A stretch of DNA of 64,000 nt from Syntrophaceae bacterium UBA6087 (GCA_002448235.1 DIXF01000007.1:62001-126000), one strand, 5' to 3'; numbered from the stretch's first letter, positions 51,353-61,166 are shown. Made by a program: numbers and translations. Notes: generated from the letters alone by a model not told the origin.

Positions 51353-51961
51353 GTGTATAAGATACCCGCACAGAATTTCCCCATCATTGAAGAGTGGGTT
51401 GCACCGGGCAGCCGCGTCCTGGACCTCGGCTGCGGGGACGGCTCGCTGCTGGACACGCTGATCACCAGAAAAAAGGTGGACGGGATCGGCGTGGAGATAT
51501 CCCACGAAATGATCCTCCAATGTATCCAGAAAGGGATCTGCGTCTACCAGGCGGATATCGACAAAGACCTATCGGAATGGGCAGACTCGAGCTTCGATTA
51601 CGTGATCCTCAACTCAACGCTCCAGGTTATCACCAGGCCCTACAGTGTCATCAACGAGATGCTCCGGGTAGGGGATTTCGCCATCATCTCCATCTCGAAC
51701 TTCGGGTATATCCGCAACCGCATCCGTGTCCTCTCCCAGGGAAAGGTCAGCTCGCGGATCAGGCTCTCGGAGAGCTGGCACGATACGCCCGTGCTGCGCT
51801 TCGTATCTCTGAAGGAGTTCAGGTCGTCGCTTAAGGAAATAGGGGTCGAGATCATCGACGCCCGGTACTTTTTCCCCATGAACATGACGACCCGCACGCC
51901 GGGACCGGCATACAACCTCCTGGCCAGGGAGGGTATCTTCAAGCTGAGGCGTATCCAATGA
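51353..51961 (+). CDS. metW: MetW, methyltransferase-like partner of homoserine acyltransferase
   Basis: 202 aa. SAM-binding motif GSRVLDLGCGDGSLL near the N-terminus and YVILNSTLQVITRPYSVINEMLRVG, diagnostic of MetW. GTG start with GGAGGAG 8 bases upstream. Overlaps metX by four bases, the usual metWX arrangement (commonly in the opposite order). MetW is needed for full MetX activity in several proteobacteria. Confidence 0.94.
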   Translation: MYKIPAQNFPIIEEWVAPGSRVLDLGCGDGSLLDTLITRKKVDGIGVEISHEMILQCIQKGICVYQADIDKDLSEWADSSFDYVILNSTLQVITRPYSVINEMLRVGDFAIISISNFGYIRNRIRVLSQGKVSSRIRLSESWHDTPVLRFVSLKEFRSSLKEIGVEIIDARYFFPMNMTTRTPGPAYNLLAREGIFKLRRIQ

Positions 51962-53097
51962 GCGGGCCTTCAATCGTCCGGACGCAGATCCTTCCCGTGG
52001 ACCGGCCGTTCAAATTCGAATCCGGAGGCATACTTCCGAGGATAGAGATCGCCTACGAGACCTACGGACGTTTAAGCGAGCACAAAGACAACGCCATCCT
52101 CATCGAGCACGCCCTGTCCGGCGATGCCCATGCGGCGTTCTACCATGAGGGCGACAAAAAGCCGGGGTGGTGGGACTGCATGGTCGGCTCCGGCAAGGCC
52201 TTCGACACGGACCGGTATTTCGTAATCTGCTCCAATATCTTGGGCGGGTGCAAGGGTACGACGGGCCCGGCATCCATAAATCCGGACACGGGAAAGCCCT
52301 TCGGGCTGACCTTTCCCCCCGTCTCCGTCAGGGACATGGTGGAGGCGCAGAGGATCCTGCTGAAATCGTTTCAGATCGAAAAGCTCAAATGCATCGCAGG
52401 CGGTTCCATGGGCGGGATGCAGGCCATGCAGTTCTTCTGCGATTACCCGTCCCAGTTCGAATCCTTCATCTCCATCGCATCCGCAATAAAGCATTCGGCA
52501 CAGCAGATCGCCTTCAACGAGGTGGGCAGACGCGCGGTGATGGCGGACCCGAGATGGAACGACGGAAACTACTACGACGGCATTGCGCCCGAGGGAGGCC
52601 TCTCGGTCGCCCGCATGATCGGGCACATCACTTATATCTCCGAAAAGATGATGCAGGAGAAGTTCGGGAGATTGAAGAAAGACAGGGACTCGCGTGCCAT
52701 CTTCAGGCCGTCCTTCGAGGTGGAGCACTACCTCGATTACCAGGGGATCTCCTTTGTCAAACGGTTCGATGCCAACAGCTATCTTTACATCACCAACGCG
52801 GTCGACAATTTCGATCTCATGGCATCGATCAGCGCCAAGGAGCGCTTCCGGGGACAGGGGCGGGAGCGGGGGATGAATATCGGCGAGCTTCGCTCCAAGA
52901 AGGGACTCGTTATCTCGTTTACCTCGGACTGGCTCTATCCTTCTTCCCAGTCGAAGGATATCGTCCGGCTCTTTACGGCATTGAACGTCCAGGTGTCATA
53001 CACGGATATCGCGACCGAGCACGGCCACGACGCCTTCCTGACCGACTATGAAAAACCCTCGGAGATCATCCGGGGATTCCTCGCCTCTCTCGGATAA
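51958..53097 (+). CDS. metX: Homoserine O-acyltransferase
   Basis: 379 aa alpha/beta hydrolase. N-terminal IEIAYETYGRLSEHKDNAILIEHALSGD, catalytic Ser150 in GGSMGGMQAM, the segment SDWLYPSSQSKDI with the Asp nearby and EHGHDAFL with the His. Activates homoserine by acetylation (succinylation in some members) for methionine synthesis. A cystathionine gamma-synthase-like enzyme is encoded at 56848. Confidence 0.95.
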   Translation: MSGPSIVRTQILPVDRPFKFESGGILPRIEIAYETYGRLSEHKDNAILIEHALSGDAHAAFYHEGDKKPGWWDCMVGSGKAFDTDRYFVICSNILGGCKGTTGPASINPDTGKPFGLTFPPVSVRDMVEAQRILLKSFQIEKLKCIAGGSMGGMQAMQFFCDYPSQFESFISIASAIKHSAQQIAFNEVGRRAVMADPRWNDGNYYDGIAPEGGLSVARMIGHITYISEKMMQEKFGRLKKDRDSRAIFRPSFEVEHYLDYQGISFVKRFDANSYLYITNAVDNFDLMASISAKERFRGQGRERGMNIGELRSKKGLVISFTSDWLYPSSQSKDIVRLFTALNVQVSYTDIATEHGHDAFLTDYEKPSEIIRGFLASLG

Positions 53098-53115
53098 GCG
53101 GTATTCGACCGGAGA

Positions 53116-53961
53116 TCAGGCGATGAGGGTCATGTTGTCGATGAGGCGGGTCTTGCCGACTTTTACCGCCAGCGCCATGACCGCCCTGCCCTCGATGGTA
53201 TCGACAGGGGTGAGAAGGTCCGGATCGACGATCTCGACATAGTCGATGGCGCATCCGGGCGTCCCTTCGATCATCCCCTTCACCTCGGAACCGATCACGG
53301 CGGCCCTGCGTTCGCCCCCCTTTACCCGCTCCTTCGCATGGTTCAGCGACCGGGAAAGAACCAGGGCGCTGAGCCTTTCTTCCGGGTTTAAATATTTGTT
53401 CCGGGAGCTCATGGCCAGGCCGTCTTCCTCCCTCACTGTCGGGTGGGCGTGTATCTTCACGTTCATGTTCAGGTCGACCACCATGCGCCTGATGACCGCG
53501 AGCTGCTGGTAATCCTTCTCGCCGAAGACCGCGACATCGGGGTCGATGATGTTGAAGAGCTTGGCCACGACGGTGGTCACGCCCCGAAAATGACCGGGAC
53601 GGGCCGCTCCGCAGAGGCCTTCGGTGATGCCCTCGACGTTTATGTACGTGGCGTACCCGTGCGGGTACATATCAGAGGCTCCGGGATTGAATATGTACTC
53701 TACGCCCACCGCCTCCGCCATCTCCGCATCCCTCGGAAGGTCGCGGGGATATTTGTCGAGATCTTCGCCGGCGCCGAACTGGGTGGGGTTCACGAAGATG
53801 CTTATGATGAGGTGGTCCGCCAGGGATTTCCCTTCCCGCATGAGGTCGAGATGGCCTTCGTGCAGGTATCCCATGGTCGGCACCAGGCAGATGCTTTCGC
53901 CCCTGTTTCTGACAGCCTTTACAAGGGCCTTCATGGTGGGGATGTCGGCAATGATCTCCAT
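53116..53961 (-). CDS. panC: Pantothenate synthetase
   Basis: 281 aa. PTMGYLHEGHLDL holds the HIGH-type nucleotide motif, then FVNPTQFGAGEDLDKYPRDL, VFGEKDYQQL and MSSRNKYLNPEER. Condenses pantoate and beta-alanine with ATP. Start at ATG 53961 (MEIIADIPTMK), four bases after panB stop with AAGGATTG inside panB, rather than the frame opening at 54066. Confidence 0.95.
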   Translation of the reverse strand: MEIIADIPTMKALVKAVRNRGESICLVPTMGYLHEGHLDLMREGKSLADHLIISIFVNPTQFGAGEDLDKYPRDLPRDAEMAEAVGVEYIFNPGASDMYPHGYATYINVEGITEGLCGAARPGHFRGVTTVVAKLFNIIDPDVAVFGEKDYQQLAVIRRMVVDLNMNVKIHAHPTVREEDGLAMSSRNKYLNPEERLSALVLSRSLNHAKERVKGGERRAAVIGSEVKGMIEGTPGCAIDYVEIVDPDLLTPVDTIEGRAVMALAVKVGKTRLIDNMTLIA

Positions 53962-53965
53962 AGAA

Positions 53966-54769
53966 TCAATCCTTGAAGCAGTGCTCTTCGGCAGGATACT
54001 GCCCTTCCCGCACCTCGGCCGCGTAAGCGCCGACCGCATTTTTAATGGTATCGAAGAGGTTTGCATACTGCTTGACGAACTTGGGCTTGAAGGCCTTGTC
54101 CATGCCCAGGAGGTCCTGTATCACCAGAACCTGGCCGTCGCAGTGAGGCCCTGCCCCGATGCCGATGGTCGGGATATCGAGGGCGGAAGTCACTTCCCGT
54201 GCGACCGCCGCAGGCACGCACTCCAGGACCAGCGAGAATACCCCGGCATCCTGGAGGGCCAGGGCGTTTTCCTTGAGCAGCTTTGCAGCCTCGTCTCCCC
54301 TTCCCTGCACCTTGTAGCCGCCGAAGGCATGGACGGACTGCGGGGTGAGCCCGAGGTGGCCCATGACCGGGATGTCGGCCCGGACGATGGCCCTGACCTG
54401 CTCGATCACCCTGGTGCCGCCTTCGAGCTTTACGGCCTGGGCGCCGGCTTCCTTGAGAAATCTTCCGGCGTTGTTGACCGCGTCCGGCACGGATGTCTGG
54501 TACGACAGGAAAGGCAAATCGCTGACGACCAGCGCGCTCGGCTTTACCCTGGTGACGCACTGGGTATGGTAGACCATCTGGTCCATGGTGATGCCGAGCG
54601 TGTTGTCTCCGCCCGCCATGACCATGCCGGCGGAATCACCCACGAGGATGATGTCGACATCCGCCGCGTCGACTATGCGTGTCATGGTGGCATCGTAGGA
54701 GGTAATCATCACGATGCGTTCTTTGCCTTTTTTCGCCAGGATATCCCTGACAGAGATCGCTTTCTTCAT
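53966..54769 (-). CDS. panB: 3-methyl-2-oxobutanoate hydroxymethyltransferase
   Basis: 267 aa. RIVMITSYDATMTRIVDAADVDIILVGDSAGMV, GGDNTLGITMDQM and MGHLGLTPQS are typical PanB motifs with the magnesium-binding Asp residues. Transfers a hydroxymethyl group from methylene-tetrahydrofolate to form ketopantoate. ATG 54769 chosen for AAGGAGATTACA; the frame opens at 54817. Forms a panB-panC operon. Confidence 0.95.
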   Translation of the reverse strand: MKKAISVRDILAKKGKERIVMITSYDATMTRIVDAADVDIILVGDSAGMVMAGGDNTLGITMDQMVYHTQCVTRVKPSALVVSDLPFLSYQTSVPDAVNNAGRFLKEAGAQAVKLEGGTRVIEQVRAIVRADIPVMGHLGLTPQSVHAFGGYKVQGRGDEAAKLLKENALALQDAGVFSLVLECVPAAVAREVTSALDIPTIGIGAGPHCDGQVLVIQDLLGMDKAFKPKFVKQYANLFDTIKNAVGAYAAEVREGQYPAEEHCFKD

Positions 54770-54834
54770 TGTAATCTCCTTATGCGCATAGGTACTCTTG
54801 ATCGTTTGACGGTTCAAGACAAATTTCCGGCTGG

Positions 54835-55521
54835 CTACACGGACTTCAGCCAGGAGAGGGTTTTCCCGAGGATCCTCGCGTATACTTCCTTCTCGGAAAC
54901 CTCATAGTACTCGGGAACCTTGAACGAATGATCTCCCCGCTCTATGACGTCGAGGGTGCTGAAAGCGTCCGTCTTTGCCAGGACCGCGCTGATCTTTTCC
55001 AGGTTGCAGAAAGGATCGTTCGTGCCTACGAAAAAGAGCATGGGAACCCTGATGCGGTACAGGTGGGAATCTTTGAGATTATCGGTTTTACCCGGGGCAT
55101 GGAGGGGATAGCCCAGGAAGATGAGGCCTCTCACCTGCATGAGGTTGTCCGCGACCACCTGGGATGCGATCCTCCCGCCGAGGGACTTCCCCGCAGTAAT
55201 GATCGATGACGGCTTGTAGACGGGATGGTTTCTGAGAAACTCATAGGCTTTGACCCAGGTTGCCTCGAGCACTCCCTCGCTGTCAGGGGATTTCTTGTCT
55301 TCGTCACGATAGAGGAAATTGAACCGCATGCAGAGATATCCCGATTCAGCAAGGACATTTGCCATATGGCTGAGCAGGGGATGGAACATGTCGTTCCCCG
55401 AGCCGTGGGCCAGGATGACGCCGGGGCTTTTTCCCCGGACGAAACGGTCGGGTATCGTAACGATCCCGGATATCTTCGTATCCCCCTTGAACGGCACGAA
55501 TACATATTCTTCAGAAGCCAT
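54835..55521 (-). CDS. Alpha/beta hydrolase of the KANL3/Tex30-like family
   Basis: 228 aa. GVILAHGSGNDMFHPLL, nucleophile Ser in TAGKSLGGRIAS, GYPLHAPGK, FVGTNDPF and GDHSF give an intact Ser-Asp-His triad. ATG 55521 chosen for AGGAGGGACGC. Small dienelactone-hydrolase-like esterase; substrate unknown. Upstream of and co-oriented with panB, 65 bases away. Confidence 0.86.
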   Translation of the reverse strand: MASEEYVFVPFKGDTKISGIVTIPDRFVRGKSPGVILAHGSGNDMFHPLLSHMANVLAESGYLCMRFNFLYRDEDKKSPDSEGVLEATWVKAYEFLRNHPVYKPSSIITAGKSLGGRIASQVVADNLMQVRGLIFLGYPLHAPGKTDNLKDSHLYRIRVPMLFFVGTNDPFCNLEKISAVLAKTDAFSTLDVIERGDHSFKVPEYYEVSEKEVYARILGKTLSWLKSV

Positions 55522-55683
55522 GCGTCCCTCCTGCACTTTCATCATGAAATCAAACCCGCTCATAGAATGCTTATTATTCCGAATCGTCCCACTGTTACGT
55601 CTTTTTGTAGAACAAGTGACTGCCCGATGTCAAAGCAAAGGTGGCACTTGTTCGTGGAAGTGCATACTCCGGCTTGAAAAGCC

Positions 55684-56814
55684 GTGGCCGATCATGTACA
55701 AATTTTCCCTGTGCGGATCGGGTTTCGACTTATTACAGGGGTGCTTTTTATTGCTGGGACGGTTGCCTTTGGAATGAGCGCCCTTTCCCGCGGGTTCGAG
55801 ACGGACCGGGATGTGTACCGGCCATTGAAAAAAGAATGCACGCTCAGGGAGCTTGCCCAGCGGAAACTGCACCACGGCCGGTCGCGGTTCATCAACCCCT
55901 GGCATATCCCCGGATCGAGAAGCCTTTTTGATGTCATTACCTGGAAGCTCTTCAGCAGGAATCATTTCAAGCAGTTCTACAAGGACGAGCCCCTCTCGCC
56001 GGTGACGATAAACTGGAAACCCGTCCACGAGCACCCGGGTTTAAGCGTTACCTTCGTCACCCACGCTACGCTCCTGATCAAAGACTCGGGCACGAGCATC
56101 CTCATCGATCCCGTGCTGTCAGGCCTTTTCTGGCCGTATCAGGATTTCACCCCGCTGCGCTTCGACGTATCCGATATGCCCTCGCCGGATTACGTCCTCA
56201 TCACCCATGGCCACTACGACCACCTCGATGCCGATTCCCTTGAACATTTTAAAGACACCTCACGGTTCGTTGCACCGCTCGGCTATCGCGATATCCTGGC
56301 AGAGTCCGGCATCCACAACCTCAAAGAGCTCGACTGGTTCGACTCCGTCGCGGACGGCTCCCGGGAGATCGTTCTCCTTCCCAGTAACCACTGGACCATG
56401 CGCAATCCCGCCATCGGTCCCAATACCGGCCTCTGGGGGTCCTACCTCATCAAGACCTCATCCGGGCCTGTCATCTATGTCTCGGGCGACACGGGATTGT
56501 TTGACAGGTTCGATGAAATCGGCCGTGAGTATGACATCGACCTTGCCGTATTCAACCTCGGGGCATACGAGCCGCGGTGGTTCATGAAGCACTCCCATAT
56601 GAATCCGGCCGAAACCGTCCGGGCCTTCAAGGATCTCCGCGCCAAAAAGCTCATGGTCGTGCACTGGGGAACATTCAGGCTGGGCGACGATCCGGTTCAC
56701 TTTCCTCCGGAAGAAATCAGAAAGGAAATGGAGAAATCAGGCTTAAGCGACAGGCTCGTGGATATCCGCCACGGGCAGACCCTGTACTTCGACGGGAAGG
56801 TGAACCCGCATTAG
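55684..56814 (+). CDS. Membrane-anchored metallo-beta-lactamase-fold hydrolase, NAPE-PLD-like
   Basis: 376 aa. N-terminal hydrophobic segment (FRLITGVLFIAGTVAFGM), then VTHATLLIKDSG, ITHGHYDHLD (HxHxDH zinc motif), LPSNHWTMRNP, YVSGDTGLFD and VVHWGTFRLGDDP. This motif order is that of bacterial relatives of N-acylphosphatidylethanolamine phospholipase D. GTG start. Possibly acts on membrane phospholipids. Confidence 0.85.
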   Translation: MADHVQIFPVRIGFRLITGVLFIAGTVAFGMSALSRGFETDRDVYRPLKKECTLRELAQRKLHHGRSRFINPWHIPGSRSLFDVITWKLFSRNHFKQFYKDEPLSPVTINWKPVHEHPGLSVTFVTHATLLIKDSGTSILIDPVLSGLFWPYQDFTPLRFDVSDMPSPDYVLITHGHYDHLDADSLEHFKDTSRFVAPLGYRDILAESGIHNLKELDWFDSVADGSREIVLLPSNHWTMRNPAIGPNTGLWGSYLIKTSSGPVIYVSGDTGLFDRFDEIGREYDIDLAVFNLGAYEPRWFMKHSHMNPAETVRAFKDLRAKKLMVVHWGTFRLGDDPVHFPPEEIRKEMEKSGLSDRLVDIRHGQTLYFDGKVNPH

Positions 56815-56847
56815 CAGAGCTTCCCGCGGGGCTCTGCGCGCCGGTTT

Positions 56848-58044
56848 TTATTTCCGCGCCTTGTCAAAGGCCCTTTCAAGGTCGTCGATGATGTCGTCCA
56901 CGTCTTCGAGGCCTACGGCGAGCCTGAAGAGCGTGTCGGTAACCCCGAGCTCGTACCGGGCCTCCCGGCTGTAGTCATAGTAACTCACCGTTGCCGGGTG
57001 GGTAATCAGCGTTTCCGTACCGCCGAAGCTCGGCCCGATAAAGATCATCTCCAGGGAATCCATGAACCGGTTCGCATCTTCAATCCGGCCCTTCATCACG
57101 AAGGTCACCACACAGCCTCCTCCGGTCATCTGCTCTTTCGCGATGGCATAGTGATGGTGGCTTTCCAGGTAGGGATAATATACCTTTTCCACATCCGGAT
57201 GGTCTTCCAGAAACTTCGCCACTTCGAGCGCCGTCTTATTCATTTTCTCCACTCTCATGGGGAAGGTCTTGAGGCCCCGCAGGAGCATGTAGCAGCAGTG
57301 GGGATCGATGAGTCCGCCCATGGATTTGTGGAGGCTCCGGATGGGGGCGATCAGGTCTTTCCGGCCCAGTACGGTTCCTGCCAGGATATCGTTGTGCCCG
57401 GACAGATACTTGGTGGCGCTGTGGGTGACGAGGTCGATCCCGAATTCCAGCGGCCTCTGATTGATGGGCGTGGCGATGGTGCTGTCGATGAGGGTCATCA
57501 CGCCGTGCCTATCCGCGATCTTCTTCAGGAGCACGAGATCGAAGACGTTGAGGTAAGGGTTCGTGGGAGACTCGGAAAAGATGAACCGCGTGTTCTTCTT
57601 GATGGCCTTTTCCAGGGCGTCGTAGTCCCCGAAGGGAACGATGGTGCACTCGATGCCGAAACGCTTCAGATAGAATTTGCAGAATTCCAGGGTCTTCTTG
57701 TAGCTGTCGTCCGTAATGACGATATGATCCCCGGTCCGTACGAGCGAAAGGATGGTCGTGGTGATGGCCATCATGCCCGATGAGAACACCAGGCAGTCTT
57801 CGGCGCCTTCCAGGTCGGCAAGCCTGTTCTGAGCAATGAGCTCGGTGGGATTGCCGTACCTGCCGTACTCGAACCTTTCCTTCTTATCCTTGGTGTATTC
57901 CTCGATGTCCTTGCTGTTCTTGAATATAAAGGTCGATGTCTGGAAAATCGGGGTGGTTATCGCGTCGGCATAATGCTCCCGGGGCTCACCCGCATGGATT
58001 GCCCGTGAGGACATTCCCAGTCTGTCTTTCTTTTTTGTGCTCAT
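56848..58044 (-). CDS. Cystathionine gamma-synthase-like PLP enzyme
   Basis: 398 aa Cys/Met metabolism PLP enzyme with catalytic Lys212 in HSATKYLSGHNDILAG. ERFEYGRYGNPT and the GGTETLITHPAT substrate loop are typical. The segment DSYKKTLEFCKFYLKRFGI carries KK where most bacterial members have GG, as in plant-type cystathionine gamma-synthases (YRKT). It probably joins O-acylhomoserine from MetX with cysteine, or sulfide directly. RBS GGAAGGAGATGATAC. Confidence 0.9.
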   Translation of the reverse strand: MSTKKKDRLGMSSRAIHAGEPREHYADAITTPIFQTSTFIFKNSKDIEEYTKDKKERFEYGRYGNPTELIAQNRLADLEGAEDCLVFSSGMMAITTTILSLVRTGDHIVITDDSYKKTLEFCKFYLKRFGIECTIVPFGDYDALEKAIKKNTRFIFSESPTNPYLNVFDLVLLKKIADRHGVMTLIDSTIATPINQRPLEFGIDLVTHSATKYLSGHNDILAGTVLGRKDLIAPIRSLHKSMGGLIDPHCCYMLLRGLKTFPMRVEKMNKTALEVAKFLEDHPDVEKVYYPYLESHHHYAIAKEQMTGGGCVVTFVMKGRIEDANRFMDSLEMIFIGPSFGGTETLITHPATVSYYDYSREARYELGVTDTLFRLAVGLEDVDDIIDDLERAFDKARK

Positions 58045-58284
58045 GTATCATCTCCTTCCCGATGCCGTCAAAAAAAGAGGCACCCTGCAAAGATGCCGAG
58101 TTATCGAATGTTATGGCTAATATACCAGCGCTTTTCCTGTCAAGGACAATCCTTCTGAATGCCGGGCTTCACCGGCAGAGCAGCCATGACGGGAGCGAGA
58201 ACCGTAGGGGCGTTGCATGACCGGAATCCGCCCTGGATCAACGCGCTTGAATATGTTTTGAAGATTATGCTATCAGCCTCGATC

Positions 58285-58926
58285 ATGCAAGCTATCATTG
58301 AATCCATCAGGGATTTTGCCAAAGATCATTTTTCGGACGCCAAGTACAGCCATGACTGGGAGCATACGGAGCGGGTATACAAGCTCTGCATGCATATCGG
58401 GGGCGTAGAAGGAGCGGACCTCGAAGTACTGGCAATCTCCGCATACCTCCACGACATCGGCAGGTCCCTCCAGGATACGTCAAAGGGCACCCTCTGCCAT
58501 GCCGAGCAGGGGGCCAGGATTGCGGCCGGTCTCCTTGACGCATACCCCCTCCCGCAAGAGAAAAAAGAGAATATCATCCATTGCATCCAGTCCCACCGAT
58601 TCAGGAACAGCCGCCATCCGGAAACCCTGGAGGCAAAGGTTCTTTTCGATGCGGACAAGCTCGATGCCATCGGCGCCGTGGGGATCGCCCGTGCGTACCT
58701 CTTTGCCGGCGAGGTAGGCGCGGTGCTCCATAATCCGGACATGGACCCTCTCATGGCCAAATCCTACAGCAAGGAAGATACAGGGTACCGCGAATATACG
58801 GTCAAGCTCTCGAAGATAAAAGACAAGATGCTTACCGGCGAAGGCCGGCACATGGCTCATGAACGCCATTCATTCATGGAGGCGTTCTTCGAAAGATTTC
58901 TTAAGGAGATCCAGGGGATCGTGTAA
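58285..58926 (+). CDS. HD-domain hydrolase
   Basis: 213 aa from ATG 58285 (MQAIIESIRDFAKDHF). HD motif: SHDWEHTERVYKLC, AYLHDIGRSLQD, EQGARIAAGLL, HCIQSHRFRN and LFDADKLDAIGAVG, the YedJ-type metal-dependent phosphohydrolase layout. Frame opens at 58159; no start has a strong RBS, so the N-terminus is uncertain. Nucleotide or phosphomonoester substrate likely. Confidence 0.85.
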   Translation: MQAIIESIRDFAKDHFSDAKYSHDWEHTERVYKLCMHIGGVEGADLEVLAISAYLHDIGRSLQDTSKGTLCHAEQGARIAAGLLDAYPLPQEKKENIIHCIQSHRFRNSRHPETLEAKVLFDADKLDAIGAVGIARAYLFAGEVGAVLHNPDMDPLMAKSYSKEDTGYREYTVKLSKIKDKMLTGEGRHMAHERHSFMEAFFERFLKEIQGIV

Positions 58927-59102
58927 AAGCTCTTCCCTGCCGCCCGCTTTTCCGCTTCGGGCAGGAGCGCCGGGTACGGGGACTTCCTTCGCGAGAGCGT
59001 CAAACCATCACCTTGCAAGTAAATAATTTGCATGTTATGGAGATTCATGAGCACCGTGAAGCCGGATGATTACAGCGCTTTCCGGCCGGTACGCGGCGGA
59101 AC

Positions 59103-60032
59103 ATGAGGCGCATCCGTATAACCCCGAATATCGAGTACCTCGAACCCGAGGGAAAGAGAAAACTGTACGCCTGCTCCGGGCTCGCAGTCAGCGGCCGGGT
59201 CAAGGTCGTCATCGATGGAAACCCGGGGAAAAACCAGACAAGGGATTTTCTCCTTGAATTCGATCCCGATATCGCACTGGTTTCCCACTATCACCCGGAT
59301 CACTCAGCCTGGTGCTCGCAGGTTCTCGAGCACACAAAAGCAGAGCTCATGATTCCGAACGGTGAGGAGCTCTATTTCAAAAGTCTCGACCACCTGGTGT
59401 CGCATACAGCGACTGACAAAGCCATGGAAAATCTCATGAGAGATTTCGCCAGAAATTTCCTGTCGTATCGCGAAATCGAGACCTTTATCACCTATGACAG
59501 CCCCTGCAGTTTCATCCTGGGCGATATATCCCTTGAATGCATCCGGACCCCGGGTCATTCGCCCGGACATACCTCTTTCTACCTTCCGGGGCAGAAAATC
59601 CTCTTCGCATCCGACATGGGGGTCGACCGCCTCGGGCCCTGGTACGGGTGGAGGGACTGCAGCATCGAGGCGACCATCGAGTCGATCCTTATGCTCAAAT
59701 CCCTGGAGGTCAAGATTCTCCTGACGAGCCATGGAGGGATCGTCACCCGGGACATCGATCAGTGCTGGGACAGGGCACTGCTGCATATCCTGGAAAGAGA
59801 GCAGCGTATCGTCCTGGCCCTGGAGAAGGGAAAAACCCGAGAGGAAATCATCGAGGAAGGCGTGTGCTATCCGAAAAAAGGGAAGGTCAAAGAGCCGGTG
59901 AAGTCTTTCTTCATCATGTGGGATTCGGTCATGTTCGACCTCCATGCGAAGATTCTCGAAACGACGAGCTTGAGCACCCTGTTCCCCTGCCTGAGGACCA
60001 TAGCTTCCACATACTCCGGACTGAATGCGTGA
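59103..60032 (+). CDS. Metallo-beta-lactamase-fold hydrolase
   Basis: 309 aa. Zinc motif SHYHPDHSAW (HxHxDH, with Tyr and Pro at the variable positions), HTPGHSPGHTSFYLPG, FASDMGVDRLGPWYGW and LLTSHGGIV. C-terminus after 225 is helical (EREQRIVLALEKGKTREEIIEEG), like a regulatory winged helix. Third MBL-fold protein in 10 kb but not a close duplicate of the others. Substrate unknown. Confidence 0.83.
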   Translation: MRRIRITPNIEYLEPEGKRKLYACSGLAVSGRVKVVIDGNPGKNQTRDFLLEFDPDIALVSHYHPDHSAWCSQVLEHTKAELMIPNGEELYFKSLDHLVSHTATDKAMENLMRDFARNFLSYREIETFITYDSPCSFILGDISLECIRTPGHSPGHTSFYLPGQKILFASDMGVDRLGPWYGWRDCSIEATIESILMLKSLEVKILLTSHGGIVTRDIDQCWDRALLHILEREQRIVLALEKGKTREEIIEEGVCYPKKGKVKEPVKSFFIMWDSVMFDLHAKILETTSLSTLFPCLRTIASTYSGLNA

Positions 60033-60147
60033 ACTCCCTCATCCGATGACAGTGGTGCAAATACCCCTTCATTTTCCTGCCGATCGGAGGTAAAAGAATC
60101 ATCATGACCCATCCGGCTTTAAAGAATGATTCCCGAGAGGAAAACCC

Positions 60148-60498
60148 ATGCACGAACTGCCGGTGACCCAGTCCATCCTCGACATCGTGCTCAGGCACGC
60201 CAGGATGAACGGCGTGACAAAGATTCACGCAATCAACCTGAATATCGGAGAGCTGAGCGACCTGCAGGATGAATGGATTCAGCGGTACTTCGACTATATC
60301 AGCAAGGGCTCTCCGGCCGAGGGGGCCAAGCTCAAGATCGAGAGGATACCGGTGGTATTCCGGTGCAATGCGTGCACCGGGAGTTTCGAGGTCCGCGTCA
60401 AAGAAATGAAGGATATCGTCTGCCCTTCCTGCGGCAAAAAGGACCTTACCCTCGTTTCCGGCAGAGAATATTATATCAGGGACATGGAGGCTGAATAA
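60148..60498 (+). CDS. hypA: Hydrogenase/urease nickel metallochaperone HypA
   Basis: 116 aa. MHELPVTQSILDIVLRHA has the N-terminal nickel ligand His2 followed by Glu3, and the zinc site is Cys73/Cys76 and Cys92/Cys95. Stop and the hypB start overlap (TAATG). Works with HypB to insert Ni into [NiFe] hydrogenase; no hydrogenase structural genes are in this window. Confidence 0.95.
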   Translation: MHELPVTQSILDIVLRHARMNGVTKIHAINLNIGELSDLQDEWIQRYFDYISKGSPAEGAKLKIERIPVVFRCNACTGSFEVRVKEMKDIVCPSCGKKDLTLVSGREYYIRDMEAE

Positions 60499-61166
60499 TG
60501 GACACCATACGGCTCATCGAGATCCGGGAGGACATCCTGTCCGACAACCAGACCCTTGCATCCGAACTGAAGGCCGACTTGAAGAACAGAAAAACCTTTC
60601 TCCTGAATCTCATGTCCTCTCCCGGGTCGGGGAAGACCAGCCTGATCCTCAAGACCATCGAGAAGCTCAAAGGCAAGTTCCGCATCGGTGTGCTGGAAGC
60701 GGATATCGATTCCATGGTGGATGCAGAAAAGGTGGCCTCCACGGGCGTTCAGGCAGTCCAGCTCAAGACCGGAGGGTTCTGCCACCTCGATGCCTCCATG
60801 GTCAAAGCCGGTCTCGACGCCTTTGACCTGGACAGCCTCGACCTCATCATTATCGAAAACGTGGGCAACCTCGTGTGTCCGGCCGAGTTCGACACCGGTG
60901 CGATACGGAACGCCATGATCCTGAGCGTGCCGGAGGGAGACGACAAGCCGCTGAAGTATCCCCTCATGTTCTCCGTGTGCAACGTGCTCGTGGTAAACAA
61001 GATAGATTATCTCGCGTCTTCCGACTTCGATATGCAGGCAATGAAAGAGCGCGTAAAGAAGCTCAACCCGGGAATCGCCATCCTGGAAGTGTCATCCAAG
61101 ACAGGTGTCGGGATCGATGAGTGGGCCGGATGGCTCGAAGGTGAGGTGGCGGCGTTTATCAGGTAG
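60498..61166 (+). CDS. hypB: Nickel-incorporation GTPase HypB
   Basis: 222 aa. P-loop SSPGSGKTSLI, GGFCHLDASM and NVGNLVCPAEFDTG with the conserved metal-site Cys/His residues, and VNKIDYL for guanine recognition. Lacks the N-terminal His-rich nickel store found in some HypB. Partner of HypA encoded immediately before it. Confidence 0.95.
   Translation: MDTIRLIEIREDILSDNQTLASELKADLKNRKTFLLNLMSSPGSGKTSLILKTIEKLKGKFRIGVLEADIDSMVDAEKVASTGVQAVQLKTGGFCHLDASMVKAGLDAFDLDSLDLIIIENVGNLVCPAEFDTGAIRNAMILSVPEGDDKPLKYPLMFSVCNVLVVNKIDYLASSDFDMQAMKERVKKLNPGIAILEVSSKTGVGIDEWAGWLEGEVAAFIR

Noticed and set aside
51166..51360. 64-codon plus-strand frame before metW
   Set aside because: Overlaps the preceding gene end and metW start, lacks its own RBS, and shows no conserved motif. 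The stretch most likely carries the metW promoter.
58939..58972. CCTGCC/GGCAGG inverted repeat after the HD hydrolase gene
   Set aside because: Only six outer pairs match cleanly and no T run follows, so a terminator call is not justified.
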